Source of the DNA: Klebsormidium nitens
Lineage: Eukaryota > Streptophyta > Klebsormidiophyceae > Klebsormidiales > Klebsormidiaceae
Length of the DNA: 64,000 nt
Direction: 5' to 3'
NCBI GenBank assembly: GCA_000708835.1
Contig: DF237357.1
Span: 1 to 64,000 of the forward strand
In this document: one piece after another, positions 36,442 to 49,000 of the stretch
How the letters are laid out: every line of letters begins with the position of its first letter
How positions within the stretch are numbered: position 1 is the first letter of the stretch
Notes under the pieces: generated by a model
What the model saw: only the letters and a program-made list of their open reading frames with translations
Databases searched by the model: none
What the model was told of the DNA's origin: nothing
Program-made: the position numbers and the translations under genes

Positions 36442-36849
36442 ATGAAGATGGTCGAGCTGCACAAGGACATCCCGGTAAAATCCTTGTCCTAGATCGCTAG
36501 AGTTCTAGGCTAGCCTGCTAGACTCTAGAGCCTAGACCGCTATAGGACCGTCTAATAGCTAGAGAGAGGGTGGACCGTCGACCTCTAGATGCATGTACTT
36601 TTTTTGCGACTTTCCGCAAATAAGTCATCCAACGTGTAATGGGCAATCATTAGTTTCGTCGCGTCATGTCCAACGTACAGTACTTGTTTCTTTGCTGACT
36701 AAAACTGCACTTATAGTACCGGACTGATGCAGTACCTAGTCAACAAGAAGCCGCCAACGTACACCGCCATCGACAAACCCCCAATTCGCGTTTTATGCTC
36801 TCTATGTGCTCGTCAAATCCCGGAGGTGAAGATCGACAAGAGCCACTAA
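36442..36849 (+). CDS. Possible 49-residue protein with one intron (unrecognised)
   Basis: Exon 1 36442-36474 (MKMVELHKDIP) and exon 2 36733-36849 (YLVNKKPPTYTAIDKPP... ending EVKIDKSH, TAA) join in frame across a GT/AG intron with a TGCAG acceptor. Codon use in most of both parts (AAG, GAC, ATC, CTG, CCG) looks like that of the real genes nearby rather than of the intergenic sequence. A CxxC (CSLC) sits in the middle. I do not recognise the family. It could also be a fragment of a longer gene or a degenerate insertion; evidence is limited to frame and codon use. Confidence 0.3.
36489..36588. repeat. CTAG-dense tract
   Basis: Nine CTAG tetramers fall within 100 bp, several as longer palindromes (GCTAGC, TCTAGA). 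It lies within the intron of the possible small gene. No function is apparent. Confidence 0.7.
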
Positions 36850-37032
36850 TCCGGACCAACCTTGTGCACCTACACCCTCAATGCAAGTGGATACCCGAAA
36901 CGTATTTGACCAATCCGCTGATCATGCAACTACTTGACCATTATGCAGTGCACCTGTACTCACAATTGAGTTTTGACGCTTCCGCTATTGATGACATTCA
37001 CTTACTTACAATGCACCTATACCTGATCTTCG

Positions 37033-40000
37033 TCAAGTCTCCCTCTTCCTGTCTTTAATGACTGATGTCAAAGTTGACACAAGGTCTTTTTGTAGGATGG
37101 GTTTGCTAAGGTAGCCGTCCATGCCGCATGCCAAGCATTTGTCTCTGTCCGACGCCATGGCATGTGCCGTGAGCGCAATGATCGGAGTGTAACGCCCCAA
37201 GCCGGCTTCGGCCTGCCGGATCGCTTCTGTGGCTTGATACCCGTCCACGTTTGGCATCTGGCAAGGAGCAGAGGGGATATAGATGTTATTGTCTGAATTG
37301 TAATTCGTCCTGTAAGTGCAAAGCAATCCGAGGAGGTTCTGACGCAACATCCCACGGTGATGCTTAGATCTTAGGTGGATCTGTTCGCTTGTCTTTTGCC
37401 AGAATATCCGATATGAGGTAAAGTGCATTCTCAATTCCAAAATACACCATCAAGCGCAGCATCTGATCACCAATGTATGTGCCCTGAGCGACCCCCTAGA
37501 CTATGTTCTTTGATGGTGCATTTGTCAGTCTAATTCAATGCAAGCATGTCATGCACAGCTCGGAAACAAACTCGCACACTCAAAGCTGCCGTTCAAAGTC
37601 ATCACGCAGGGTTCTGGAGTCGGTTTAGAACAAGCCCCAATCAGGGATGACATCGGCGGGCGCAGTGGATTATGCTTCTCCTCACCTGACAATCCATCAA
37701 AACCGCATCGAATGCATTTTGATGGTTCGCTTCGCCCGACCCAATGACAGCCGCAGCTGCCTGTTGCCCGTCCTCAACGCAATGCACCGACGCTCCCAGC
37801 TTTGTCAGCATCTTAACAGCAAGCTTCTGCACAAAGATAACGAGCGACCGGCGTGAATACAATGAACGCCCACGTTTCGTGGTGAGAGGATAATTTGATA
37901 AGCGTTCATTGCGGAAGGACGGAAAATGACTGCATGGAATTGGCGAGACTCGCACAGGCTGCGAGGCAGATGCTCCGATGCGCTCGGGTTCCTAAGGGGG
38001 GTCGCGAGCGAACACTGGCTCCTGTCCGAAGTCATGCCTATTAGTGGTTTGCAAGGGGCTGCAATGCTCGGGCCCTTGCATGCGTCGGACAATGGAATGC
38101 TGACTCCGTTGCAAATGTCTGGCACTCAATTAAGATTGTCTCCTATTCAGCACACTGAATGGACGGTCTTCGGGGCGAAACCCCTTGCCCCGAGACATTC
38201 CGAACCAAAACAAACGCTGGGTCCTTCTGGATTTTGCAAACAAAGGGTGACCGCCTACAAGAGCCTTCTACTGATGAAAAGCAAGCCCAGATTAAAGAAT
38301 CTCATCCATTCAGAGACACCACTCACCTGCAAGATGGGCGTATCTTCAGCGACAAGGACTCGCAGGCCGGCCAGGGGTTGCGACTGCGCACGTCGGAGAG
38401 GGGTCTGACGCCCGCCTGCTGCTAAGCTTGACGCCTCGGCATGGGACGAGGACCTCGGAGCTGGCTTTAAGTGTGTGCCTAAAGCTCCTCCTAGAGGCGA
38501 TATTAGCGGTGATGTAGGGAGAAGGCTCGAAGTTTCCGTAAATCTTGAGGAGTCGCTTCCAGCACTTAGTTCTGAAGCCGTGTCGGCTCCGGAAACGGCT
38601 CCGAATACGTTACGGTTCTCTAGGGGAAGCGTCTCTTCGTGCTGAGACTCGGGAGTGTTGCAGAAAGGCGAAGCGCCTGACCGGGCGATCATCAAGCGAA
38701 GGAGAGTTGAGAGGCGGGTATTGTAGAGAGGTTTGCTTGCAACGGGGAAGGCGGACTTCAGCAGCTGCGAAAGACAAAAAGACAAAATATGATAAGTTGC
38801 GATTTCTCGGCTTTTACACCGTGAATATATTTGGACAACTTTGGAGAGAAAACGATTTCCTTGGACAAGACTGAGGATACAGGGCGGATGGTCACAACAC
38901 AGGGTGAATGCTTCTCGTTCAAAATGGATTCTTCATCAATGGAATCGTCTTTGCAGCAACGAGCTTCTTTAGGACAGCAAAAACGCGGTAACGAAAGGGC
39001 TGGAAAGACAGGCTGCGATGGGAGTGGGTGGGTGTTTTGGCTAAAGAGACCCTTCTAGGGGAGAAATGAGTATTGAGGGAGAGACAAGAAGCGAATCCAG
39101 GCAGAGACGAGCTCAACCACTCGGTGCATGACGGAAGATCCTTGAAAGTGCCCACCAGGGAGTAGGCGACTGACGTCAGCAATAGGGATCACAAGCATCC
39201 CACATGTGATTCTCCTTGACAGTTGCTCACCTTTCTGAGAGGACTACGGTCAGCACTAGGGAACAACAAGAACTAGCATTGCCACGTGTGTTCCTTCTTG
39301 ACACTTCCTTACCTAGTGAACAAGACTGCGGACAGTAATAGGGAACAACAAGAAGTAGTATTGCCACATGCGATCCTTCTTGACAGTTACTTACCTGTCT
39401 GACAGGACTGGGGGTAGACGGCGAAGTTAGCCAAGCGATGCTTGCTTTGTGTTGAAGCGCAGACAACTCAGCGAGAAACGCTTGTAAGTTGCGGAGGTCG
39501 CCCAAGATCGCGCCGTCGAGAGCGCTCGCATCAAGAAGCATAAATACCGGCTGTCCCGCTGTAACGGAACAAAGGCGAGAGTTTTAGCTGGACTTGCATA
39601 CTTATCATCAGCCTGGATGTGCAAAGTTGATAATGATCACTGTACGGCAGTTCTGTGTGGATAGAAGAGATACACCAGGAACTGCGCAGAATCCTGGCGC
39701 GCTAACAGCGAAGTTGTAAACTTTCCGGCTTCGCCCAGGTGGCCACATCCGCACAGAAGATCAAGATCGGCATCTCAAATGACTGGTCCGTCACTGACTT
39801 CGACCTTGTCTGCTTAGCATTCACCGAGCGTCTTGGTAGCGTTTCGAACAACATAAGTGTAGAGATTTGTCAAAAGAAGATGTGTCACACGGATGATCGG
39901 GTCGCAAGCACCGAAGCTAAATAACTTGCGCATTCCAATCATTGCTTACCTTCCACATCATGACCGGCAAGAAGCTCCGACGGGTGTGCTCCCAGCGTTC

Positions 40001-43000
40001 GTACCGTTTGCACAGTCAGCCCCTGGGCCGTCAGGTACCTGGAAAGAAGCAGCAGACCGACACGATAAGCGATCGCGTATACAAATTATTCAAGATTGCT
40101 GGGCCGGCTCCAATTGATCAATAACCTCGTCGCACCTTGGACGACCGTGCACCAATTCGCTCAAAAGATATGACGACCCGGATCCTGATCTCAAGGTCGG
40201 TCAGCACGTTTGACGAATCAGCAAGGCAGAGTCAACGCGAGCGTCCTCTTACGGAGCCCTATTTCTGCCGTCCATACGCGGATCTTGCTGGACTTTGATT
40301 CCGTGCCGCTACTGTCAGAGGGGCTCCCGTGACTTGCACATGAGAACTATTGATAACCATAGTTGAGCTACCCCGCCTGAGAAAGAAGCCGCTGGCGCCT
40401 TCACACAAGGCATTTTTGGTCCAAGCACGGACGATATGCAAAGCTTTTAGGAAACTGCCAGACCAATAACGGCTTTTATTAATTAAAAAGATACCAAACG
40501 CCAAGGTGGGCCCGCCAACCCAACCAAAACCTCCTAGCACTTCACATTTCTTGTGTCAAGGCGACCAACCTTTCGGCAATGCCACGCCCGACGTCGCCCT
40601 CCATCGCCAGAAACACGTGGCCCTCTCTGACGTCATCCAGGCTTGTTCCCGGCTGTTCCGCTGCCGTTTCTGACTCCTCAAAGTAGATGGTGAACCGCAT
40701 CAGCGTACCCGGCCCGTCCTTGTCTACGATCTGGATGTCTCCACCCATCATTCGAACTGCAAATGAACGAACGAACTTTCAGGGTTCGGATACATTGACA
40801 AATGCACAATCCCACGTTGAGACACAATGGTGAAACCCTGAAGAAGGAATCTAGTCTTGCCGTTGCCCTGAATAAGCTGAGATCTGTTCGTGCATGATTG
40901 AGCATGAGCCCCAGACCTACCAAAGCTTTCCGAGTGAGAAAAATCATCCACTTATCGTGGGGCGGAACGAGCCCCACGACACGAGTATGATGCTCAATGA
41001 CGGGCTTGCTGCCCAAATGGCAACAGGCCCCGGAAAAGCATTTCAGCCAAGGCGTCAAAACGGCCCTTGTCCTTACCAAAGTGGACTTTGACAGAAGCAC
41101 CATATTCCTGCATCCTTTGACTGACCCTTGAGCACTCACTGCAGCTTGCCTTCCATTCTCTTTCGCATACGCCGGTGCTTCGACACGTACACTTACGCAA
41201 AGGAGTCTCCAAACTTGCACAGGATGGTCTACTTTGGCCGTAACTTTTGTCAGAAGCTCTGCAACCAGATGCTTGGGCCCTTTGACCAAAACTCACCAAG
41301 CGACCGAACGATGCCCAGTCCAAGCCCCGTCCCGCCATGCGTTCGCGTGGTAGAGGAATCTGCGACCAAAGCAGCAGTCGGGTTTGAGCTCCCGCATCGA
41401 TGCGCTTTCTTGTTCGCTAGCCGCAGGTTTGAAAGACCTTTCCAGAACGGAGCTCAAGCGGTAAGAAGAAAAGTCCCTTTCGACTGAGGCTGGCATGGGG
41501 TGAGAAGTGTGTACGCAACGTGTGATGGTGTGTCGTCTTTGTTTGCAGGGGTAGACAGTTGCCTAGGCTTGAGACGCCGTCTCAAAGAGGCTGCCTTCGT
41601 CCCTGCACGTCTTTCAACAAATACCCGCCGAAAGATGCTTTGTGACAACCAAGTGCACGCGCTCGTGACAAAAGCTCGCGATTCTGCCACCTCAGAGAAG
41701 GGAAAAAGCAGCGGAATCCAGCCATTCGATACCTGCAGTCAATCCGACTTCCCTCAGATCTCCTTAACATTTTCCAGGTTTTAAATCTTACCCTGAGCGC
41801 TCTTGCTGACGAAAAATCATTTCGATGGCTTCTGTAGCGGACACCTTCATGAAACAGAGATAAGACCAACCCATTCATGACCCAAGGGCTTCGAACAGAT
41901 ACAACCGTTCCGTCGTTGTTGACTAGTAGAGGAGTCTTTCATAAGAAGCAATCTCCAAGGTTTTTCGACCTAAAGAAAGGCGCACACGTGGACACGACCT
42001 TCTCACCGGCTTGCACGAAGTTCTCAAACACCTTCTCCCGCTTTTCCGGGGGGATCCCTATCCCGCTGTCGTCCACCTCAAAAGTGTACCCCCTTTTCGC
42101 CGCGGAAGGAACCGGGGGAGCCGATTTTGGGGATGGGGAGCAGGGCGAAAACCACCCGCCGTTTTCTCGGGGGGTCTTTGCGTTGGGCGAGTCGGGGGGG
42201 CCGGCAGGCGCAAGCTCGGTTTGGGGAAAGGGGATGGGCCATGCCCTGGGAACAAGAGAGCAGGAGAAAGGGTGAGACAAAGAAGGCAAAAGGAAGGAGA
42301 CGAACACAGAACACAGAACGACGAGACAGGCAAGACAATGACAAGCAATTGATTGAAACAGGAGGTGAGCAACCCTTTCAACGGCACGGACAAAGACGGA
42401 ACAGACTTCAGCGTGACGCAATGAACGCAAGGCTTTGACCGGCAACTCGCGAAACGGAGAAGGAAAGAGGGAGTAGCGGAGAAAGGGTTGCATCAAGGTC
42501 AGCGATCTCAGATATACGAAGGTGCCCACCTGACGAGAATGTGCCCGCCAACCGACGAGAACTTGACGGCGTTCGACAGCAGATTGACGACCACTTGTCG
42601 CACCCGAGCCTGGTCGCCTTTCACTAACCGGTCCATGTCCCCGGGCAAATCAAGACCAATTTCAATACCTTTCTTGCTACATTGCACCGCGAACATGTCG
42701 ACAATGGACTCGAGCTCGGCCGTGATGTCGAAGTCGGCCTTCTCTAATTCTAGACGCCCCGCTTCGATCTGCGAGGAAATGAGATAGGGTGTGAAAACTT
42801 TACAGGTCCAAAATGTAATGAGGACCGGCCAGACCTTCCCGTCTAACTTTTGTAAGTGTTGGGAATGAGAAGTTCACTGGTTCAAAAGGTTCAAAAGGTT
42901 GAGACTCTATAGACTGATGCTTCAAGGTTCGCAAGCTTTGAAGGGCGCTTAAATAAGTAGGACTACTGCAAGCCTCATCGATTTCGGACGACTTGTACCT

Positions 43001-46000
43001 ACTGAAGAAATGCAACCACTGGATCCGCAGGAGTTAGCCACGGAGACAGAAAATGCCTTGTCACGCAAGACGGACAGTCGGCCAAGAACAAGTCTCCCAT
43101 GTCGAGGACCATGCCATCGCTCTTTAATACGGGTGAGTGAAGCTGAGTCAGTCTGCAGATCTATAACCAGGAAAAGGTGATGCAGAACGCAGTCACAGCC
43201 AGAAGTCTAAACCTTTCTACCAACCTGCCTAGCTCGCTGTCAAGCGAGCAGCCTCAGAACTACTAAATTTTGTACCATGGTCCAATGGTATTTTTCATTA
43301 TAGCAGATCCACGAAGATCTTGCAGCGTTGGCTTCTCAAAGCTTCCCAAGCAATCCGTAAAAGTCCGGAAAAGCATTATCAAGGGAACGAAGAGAAGACG
43401 ACAGGACCGTATCCTGTTCCATTCCACAGTTGGCGCGCTGCCTGCGAGTTCCGCTTACCTTTCCGAGATCCAACAAGTTGTTGAGGAGGCCCAAGAGGCT
43501 CGTTGCACACTGCTTGATCTGAGCCACGTTGACCTGTAAGACCCCACAGCAAACGCATCAACACAAGTGATGAGACATGTTAAGATCGCAGTTCCCGACA
43601 CGCATGTTTCAAATGCTGGAACATGTGGAGACTTGACAAACTGCGACGACAAATGAAATCGAGATCGTTCCAGTGAGCGTTGCGAAAAGAATCCGCTAAT
43701 TGGGACTTACGGCCTGTTCTGGCTGGAGCTCTTCAGCTGCTAAGAGGTCCAGCAGCCCCATGATCCCCGCCATTGGAGTCCGCAACTCGTGGGACACGTT
43801 GCTCAGGAACATGCTCTTGGCCTGCACAGCACAATGCCAAGGGAATTAGCAGAAAAGCTTGCTGAGCAAATCAAATCATTGTGCAACAAATCAATGTGCC
43901 CAGAATGAGTCGAGAAGCAGCTTGCTGGGTAGCCAAAGCTTTGCACCAGATCGAAGGCCGTGCCCACTCGGTTGGTAGGACTACTCCGCCAACTTGAGGA
44001 AGGGTTCACTCGTCTCACTGAAGAGAACAGGTTTGAGCTCAAAAGATGCCCCAATCTGACCTAGGAAGGGCAAAGTTCAAACCAATAGTGACGAAAACGG
44101 TCACACATACGGAAGTAGTGGACCTTCAGGAACATCAGCAGAAATGAAGGTAACCGAATCGGATTGGGGCTTCATTGGCAGCTCATTAAAAACCGCTACT
44201 CACCTGACTGTGCGCTTCCGCCCGCCGTTTCGCCGCGTCTAGTTCGGCCTTGAGCTTCACTTCCCTTGAGACGCGCACCGTGAAGAAGACCACCAGTACG
44301 CACCCCAGAGCGAAGATGGCAACGGACAGAGAGACGAGGAAGATCACGGTGGCGCGGCTCCGCTCGTCGATGACCCCCATAATGCTTGTTCTGCAAGAAT
44401 GTCGGCACACATGAGCAAAATAGCCCAACTGCGTGCTCAAAACGAAAGATAGCCGGAGTCGCGCAACTTCGCGCATTGATGACCCCCAAAAAAATTTGCC
44501 CTGCAGAGATATGGGCGCATACTGAGCCAACATGAGTGTCTGCAATCTGGGCACATATTGAGCCAACACGCGTGCCTGATGTTGGGGCCGCTTATAAAAC
44601 CAACATACGTACTTGATATCGAGCGAAACTTGAGCCAGTAACGTGCCTGATATAGAGCGCAGTGACCCCCCGAAGCTGCGTCTCTTGCTGCTTCTGAAAA
44701 TGCAAAGGCAGCAAGAAGTAAAGACGCAAAATGCCTCTACTTACTTCCAAAAAGCAGGTAAATCTCCAAGGACTTCGCTGTGAGTCTGCAATGGACTTCG
44801 AAAATTGCGCAGAACTGGCAGGAAAGACTGCGAGTGACCGTTCCTTACTCAAAACAAGCATCCTTCTCTGCATCACTCTTCTTGAGAGGTTGGTCGCACC
44901 AGACCCGACCAACGTCGTCAATGTCCCAGATCCTTCATCTCAAAACCCGAAGCTGCATAGATAAGATTCAGGATACGCATGACTCGAAAAACTGAAAAGA
45001 AAAAACCGTGTCAATGCGTACCGTGGGATTGCTACCACAGCGACGACCATGAGATTGTTGAGCCGAATAGGCACCGTGTCTACATAATATCGCAACTTGC
45101 CCAGAGTCACGTCAGCAGCTTCCGTCCTAGTAGAGAGCAGGTGCTGCAAACCCCACCTGCAAAGGTGAGCGAAGGGCAGCGGTGAGGTCAGTGTCAAGAT
45201 GGAGATTGAGGGCCGGGTTATGGAGAGGGTTTTCAAAAAGAAAAGAAATTCATTTGGTAATTGACGACCGAATAGTTGTGTCGGTGGCTTCCCTCGGAGT
45301 AAAGAGCAGGTGCTGCATACCCCACCTGGAAAGGTAAGCGAAGTGGCAGCAATGACGTCACTCAAGCCAGGAGTTCGAGGACCGGGTTGTGAAGGAGGTT
45401 ATTGAAAGAAATGGGCAGCAGGGTGTACGAGGTTCGACAACCCAACAGATTTGAATCGGTGCCTTCTGCCGGACGTGCTGCATACCCCACCTGCACTTGT
45501 AGCGAAAGGGCGGCAGTGACAGCATATCGGCTGGAGGTGAAGGACCGGGTTGTGGGGAAGGTGATAACAGAAAGGGGCGAGGCCAGGAAAGAGTACAAAC
45601 GAGGGACTAAACAGTGACACGGGGCTATGCACTCAAGCATCCCTCGCCGCCTTTCAAGTGCCTTCGAGATGGCCTTCCGAGCATTGCAAGACTAGGTGCT
45701 CGTAATGGCAGGTGTACTCTGCAGATTACGAGGAGATAATCTCATATTCTTCTTTCCAACAAAGGAAGACATATTTCCTCCTCATTGACCAGCACTCAAC
45801 CCCTACCGCACGTGCCAGCAACTTTCGAAGCGACCCTTACTGAAAAGTAGTATAACAGAAGATGCCTTCTTGCATCATTGCCCGCCAGCTCCGCTTTTGG
45901 CAACGTCTTCACAAGTTCACGTCATTACATCTCCTAGCTCGATTAGCACGGACCGTACAAAGAAACGAACCAAACTCTCAACAGATCCAGAGCCAGGCAA

Positions 46001-49000
46001 ATCGACCTCGGATGCGATGGAAACGACAACGAGTGGCTCCAACCACCTGCTCGGGCCCCTTTTGATGTGTCCGCAAAGCACTTAAGTTTTCACAGTAGCA
46101 ACATACGTTAACCGGTATGCAACTTCTGTCAGAACGCTGATTAATCGGATGGAGGCTGCCGACAAACTTCAGCAGCAGCAGCGACAAAGTTCTAACGACA
46201 GGCGCCCAGGACCAACAACAAGATTCTTGCATCCAGCTCAGCGTCAAAATATCTCGGAGCAAGCTCATGCTCTTTGAAGCAAGGCCGGAAGATGCTTACG
46301 TCTCCGTCACGAAAGCCTCTGCAGCCCGAACAGTAGGGTTTAATGACTCGTTGGCCCTCCGCAGGCGACCTCCTATCAGAAAGTCGTCGATCGGCCCCGA
46401 TTTCGCGAGCAGAACGTCGTCGGCCGTTTTGAAGTACAATACTCCTGATGAACGAGGAGGCAAAACGTGAGGAGGCAGAATAGTTAGTCAGCAGGACGTT
46501 TCAATTTTGGTCTGCAAGCATCAGGGAGAGTAACGGTGCAAGCCTCAGCTTGGTGGGGATTCTTTCAGGGGGTCAAGGGTGGGTACAGGTCCGGAGCAAC
46601 CCGATCGATGTAGTGAACAGTAACGGCCAGTGAACAGCAACGGAGACGGGTAGGGTCAGTTAGGGGGTTAGGGTGGGAACGGGTGCAGAGCGGTTGATCT
46701 TTTAGATTAGGGTTTCCATTGACGCAGAAGGCTTACTGTTCACTGGGCTTATTGCTCACGAAATTGAGGAATGCTCCCGAAGCAGGTGGATACAAGGGTT
46801 GCTGCTTTTAGTGTAGGGTTTCGCTTCTGTTCGTGTCTAAGGTGAGGAGCTTCATGATTGAGATGTTATGCAAAACACAGCGTTGATCATGCGGTGGAAG
46901 GGGTTGAAACTTGCAGAGTGACAGGTTGAGTAGGTTTAGGAGATGAAAAATACTAGCAGGCTTCCAACCATAAAGAAAAGCCAACGGCACCGGGCCACCA
47001 AGCTTCTTCATGAAGAACGTTCATAGATTTAAAGTGGCAGTATAATGGTACTGCTCTTCAACTCTGTCCTCACAGAATCTCGAAAAGAGCCGATAGTGAA
47101 AGGGGATGAAAGCAGGCAGTCGCTATTAAACAGCACTTGATTCAAGGAGGGAGGGACGGGCATCACTTACCCCCTTTGAGGTCGAATAGTGAACTGTAGT
47201 CGCTCAGGTCTCTGAGCGCCTGCGAAACGGCGTTGACCCCCAGGAAAGTCCCAGACACGTTGTCCCTCAGGGGAGTGGAAGCGACCATAACGGGAAACTG
47301 CTGATCTGAGTAGAGAGTGCTCCAAAACACGTCCCCAGCGGACAGATTGTGAGCGCCTGTGTAGTACGGTCTCAGCCGCTTGTCGGGAACGGTCTCAAAC
47401 GGTGCGGCTTGCCCCAGACGCTGGCCATTGGCGTCAAGGGAGACTTTGTAAGCCATTTGCCACCCCCCGAGGGGCGTACTGCAGAGCATACGAGGATAGA
47501 GATGAGGGGAAGTGCGCAATGGGGCGACTCTGTGCACCAAACGGCAGAAAGGAAAGAGAGAAGGTGAAGTCGAGGAGAGCTTTGTAGGCCATTTGCCACC
47601 CCCCCAGGGGCGTGCTGCAGAGCATACGAGGTTAGAGATGAAGAGAAGTGCGCAGTAGGGCGAATTGTGCACAAAACGAGGGGAGGAAAGTTGGCCAGTA
47701 GAGTCAAAGGTTACTTTGTACAGTTTGCCATTCGACCACCCCTTAGGGGCGTGCTGCAGGGACCAAGGTCCAAAAATGGAAAGGGAGTCCTCAGGAAGGC
47801 GCATTTGTGCGGGATACGGAAGAGAGAAAAAGTTGGCCAGTGGAGTGGAGGGAGACTTTGTAGGCCATTCGCGATTCCCCCCAAGCGTGCTGCAGAGCTT
47901 AAAAAATGAGGGGAATGATGCTCTGTAGAGCGCGTTTGTGCACAATGCGGAGGTAAGAATAACTGGCCAGCGGAGTTGAGGGAGACTTTGTAGGCCATTT
48001 GTCACCCCCCCAAGGGAAGTACTACAGAATGTCAAAAAAGACACCAATAGGAGGGGAGTGCTCTGTAGGATGTACTTCCTTCCAAGGATCAGAAGAGAAT
48101 GACGAGTCTGCACTGCTGAGTACAGCGGGGCAGTCTGTTCTGCCAACGCCGCAGCTCAATCCCGGTATAAGAATCAAGATTTCATATGAATGTATCGGTG
48201 CTGTCTCTGATGTTTCTACCTGTCTTCCGGTCCGCACGCAAAGATGTTCCCAAGGGATGTAGTTCACTGCTTGCTTATGTTATATGAGTAATTCCTGCGC
48301 TGCTATGGAGCTTGGTGTCTCCTTTTAATTCCTGCTCTGAAAGAGGCGGGCCATCAGGCTCTTTGAGAGATTCTGACAGCTTTTAGAAAGTCTTTTACCA
48401 GCACAGCATTGTCATGTCCACTCAACATCTGCAACGCAATTCCTTTCGGACTAACAAGTCCCTCAGCTTCTGGCACAAGTCTGACAACTTTCATCGACCG
48501 TTCCGCTCTAGCATACTTGGCAACAGAGAGAACCTGTGCACATCCAGATCGTAGAATCAACTCACGTCGTGTTTGAGAAGACCTCTGTGTATCTCCGCAC
48601 CCCGGATACTGTTTCTGGATTCACGTAAGAGTACTTGCCCGACCCATCATGCGTTGAACACTTCAGATCGTAGTTCCGGTTGGATACGACACCCCAGACT
48701 TGCCTCCGCATCTGGAAAACAAGCATAATAGTTGACATCTGGCTTTCATACAAGTATTGGGCTGTATGGCCGCACCTATGTGTGAACCTGTGCTCAAGTG
48801 AAAGCGGTTTGCCCCTCAAAACGTATTTCTGAAAGCTAGCTCCTCGAGTGCCACAGTCTAGGCTTAGCGTGAGGACCCTCTTCTTCTCGGCCAATTTTCT
48901 GATCATAGTAAAAGTTTGATTGTTAGCGAAAGCTATCTTTACAAATCAATAAGCCACTGTCCTCAAAGACGGGCCGGGTGCAATGAGGCTGAGACCTTTA

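Larger units (their letters stand above)
35833..37032. other. Intergenic region between GT61 and HK1
   Basis: Both flanking genes are on the minus strand, so this contains the GT61 promoter and the HK1 3' flank. It includes a CTAG-dense tract and a possible two-exon small plus-strand gene, listed separately. Confidence 0.45.

Noticed and set aside
47163-48146. 327-codon continuous minus-strand open frame
   Set aside because: Only the part up to 47478 is HK1 exon 5. The rest runs through the tandem exon relics in changing frames and is not needed to join exon 4 (ending 48566).
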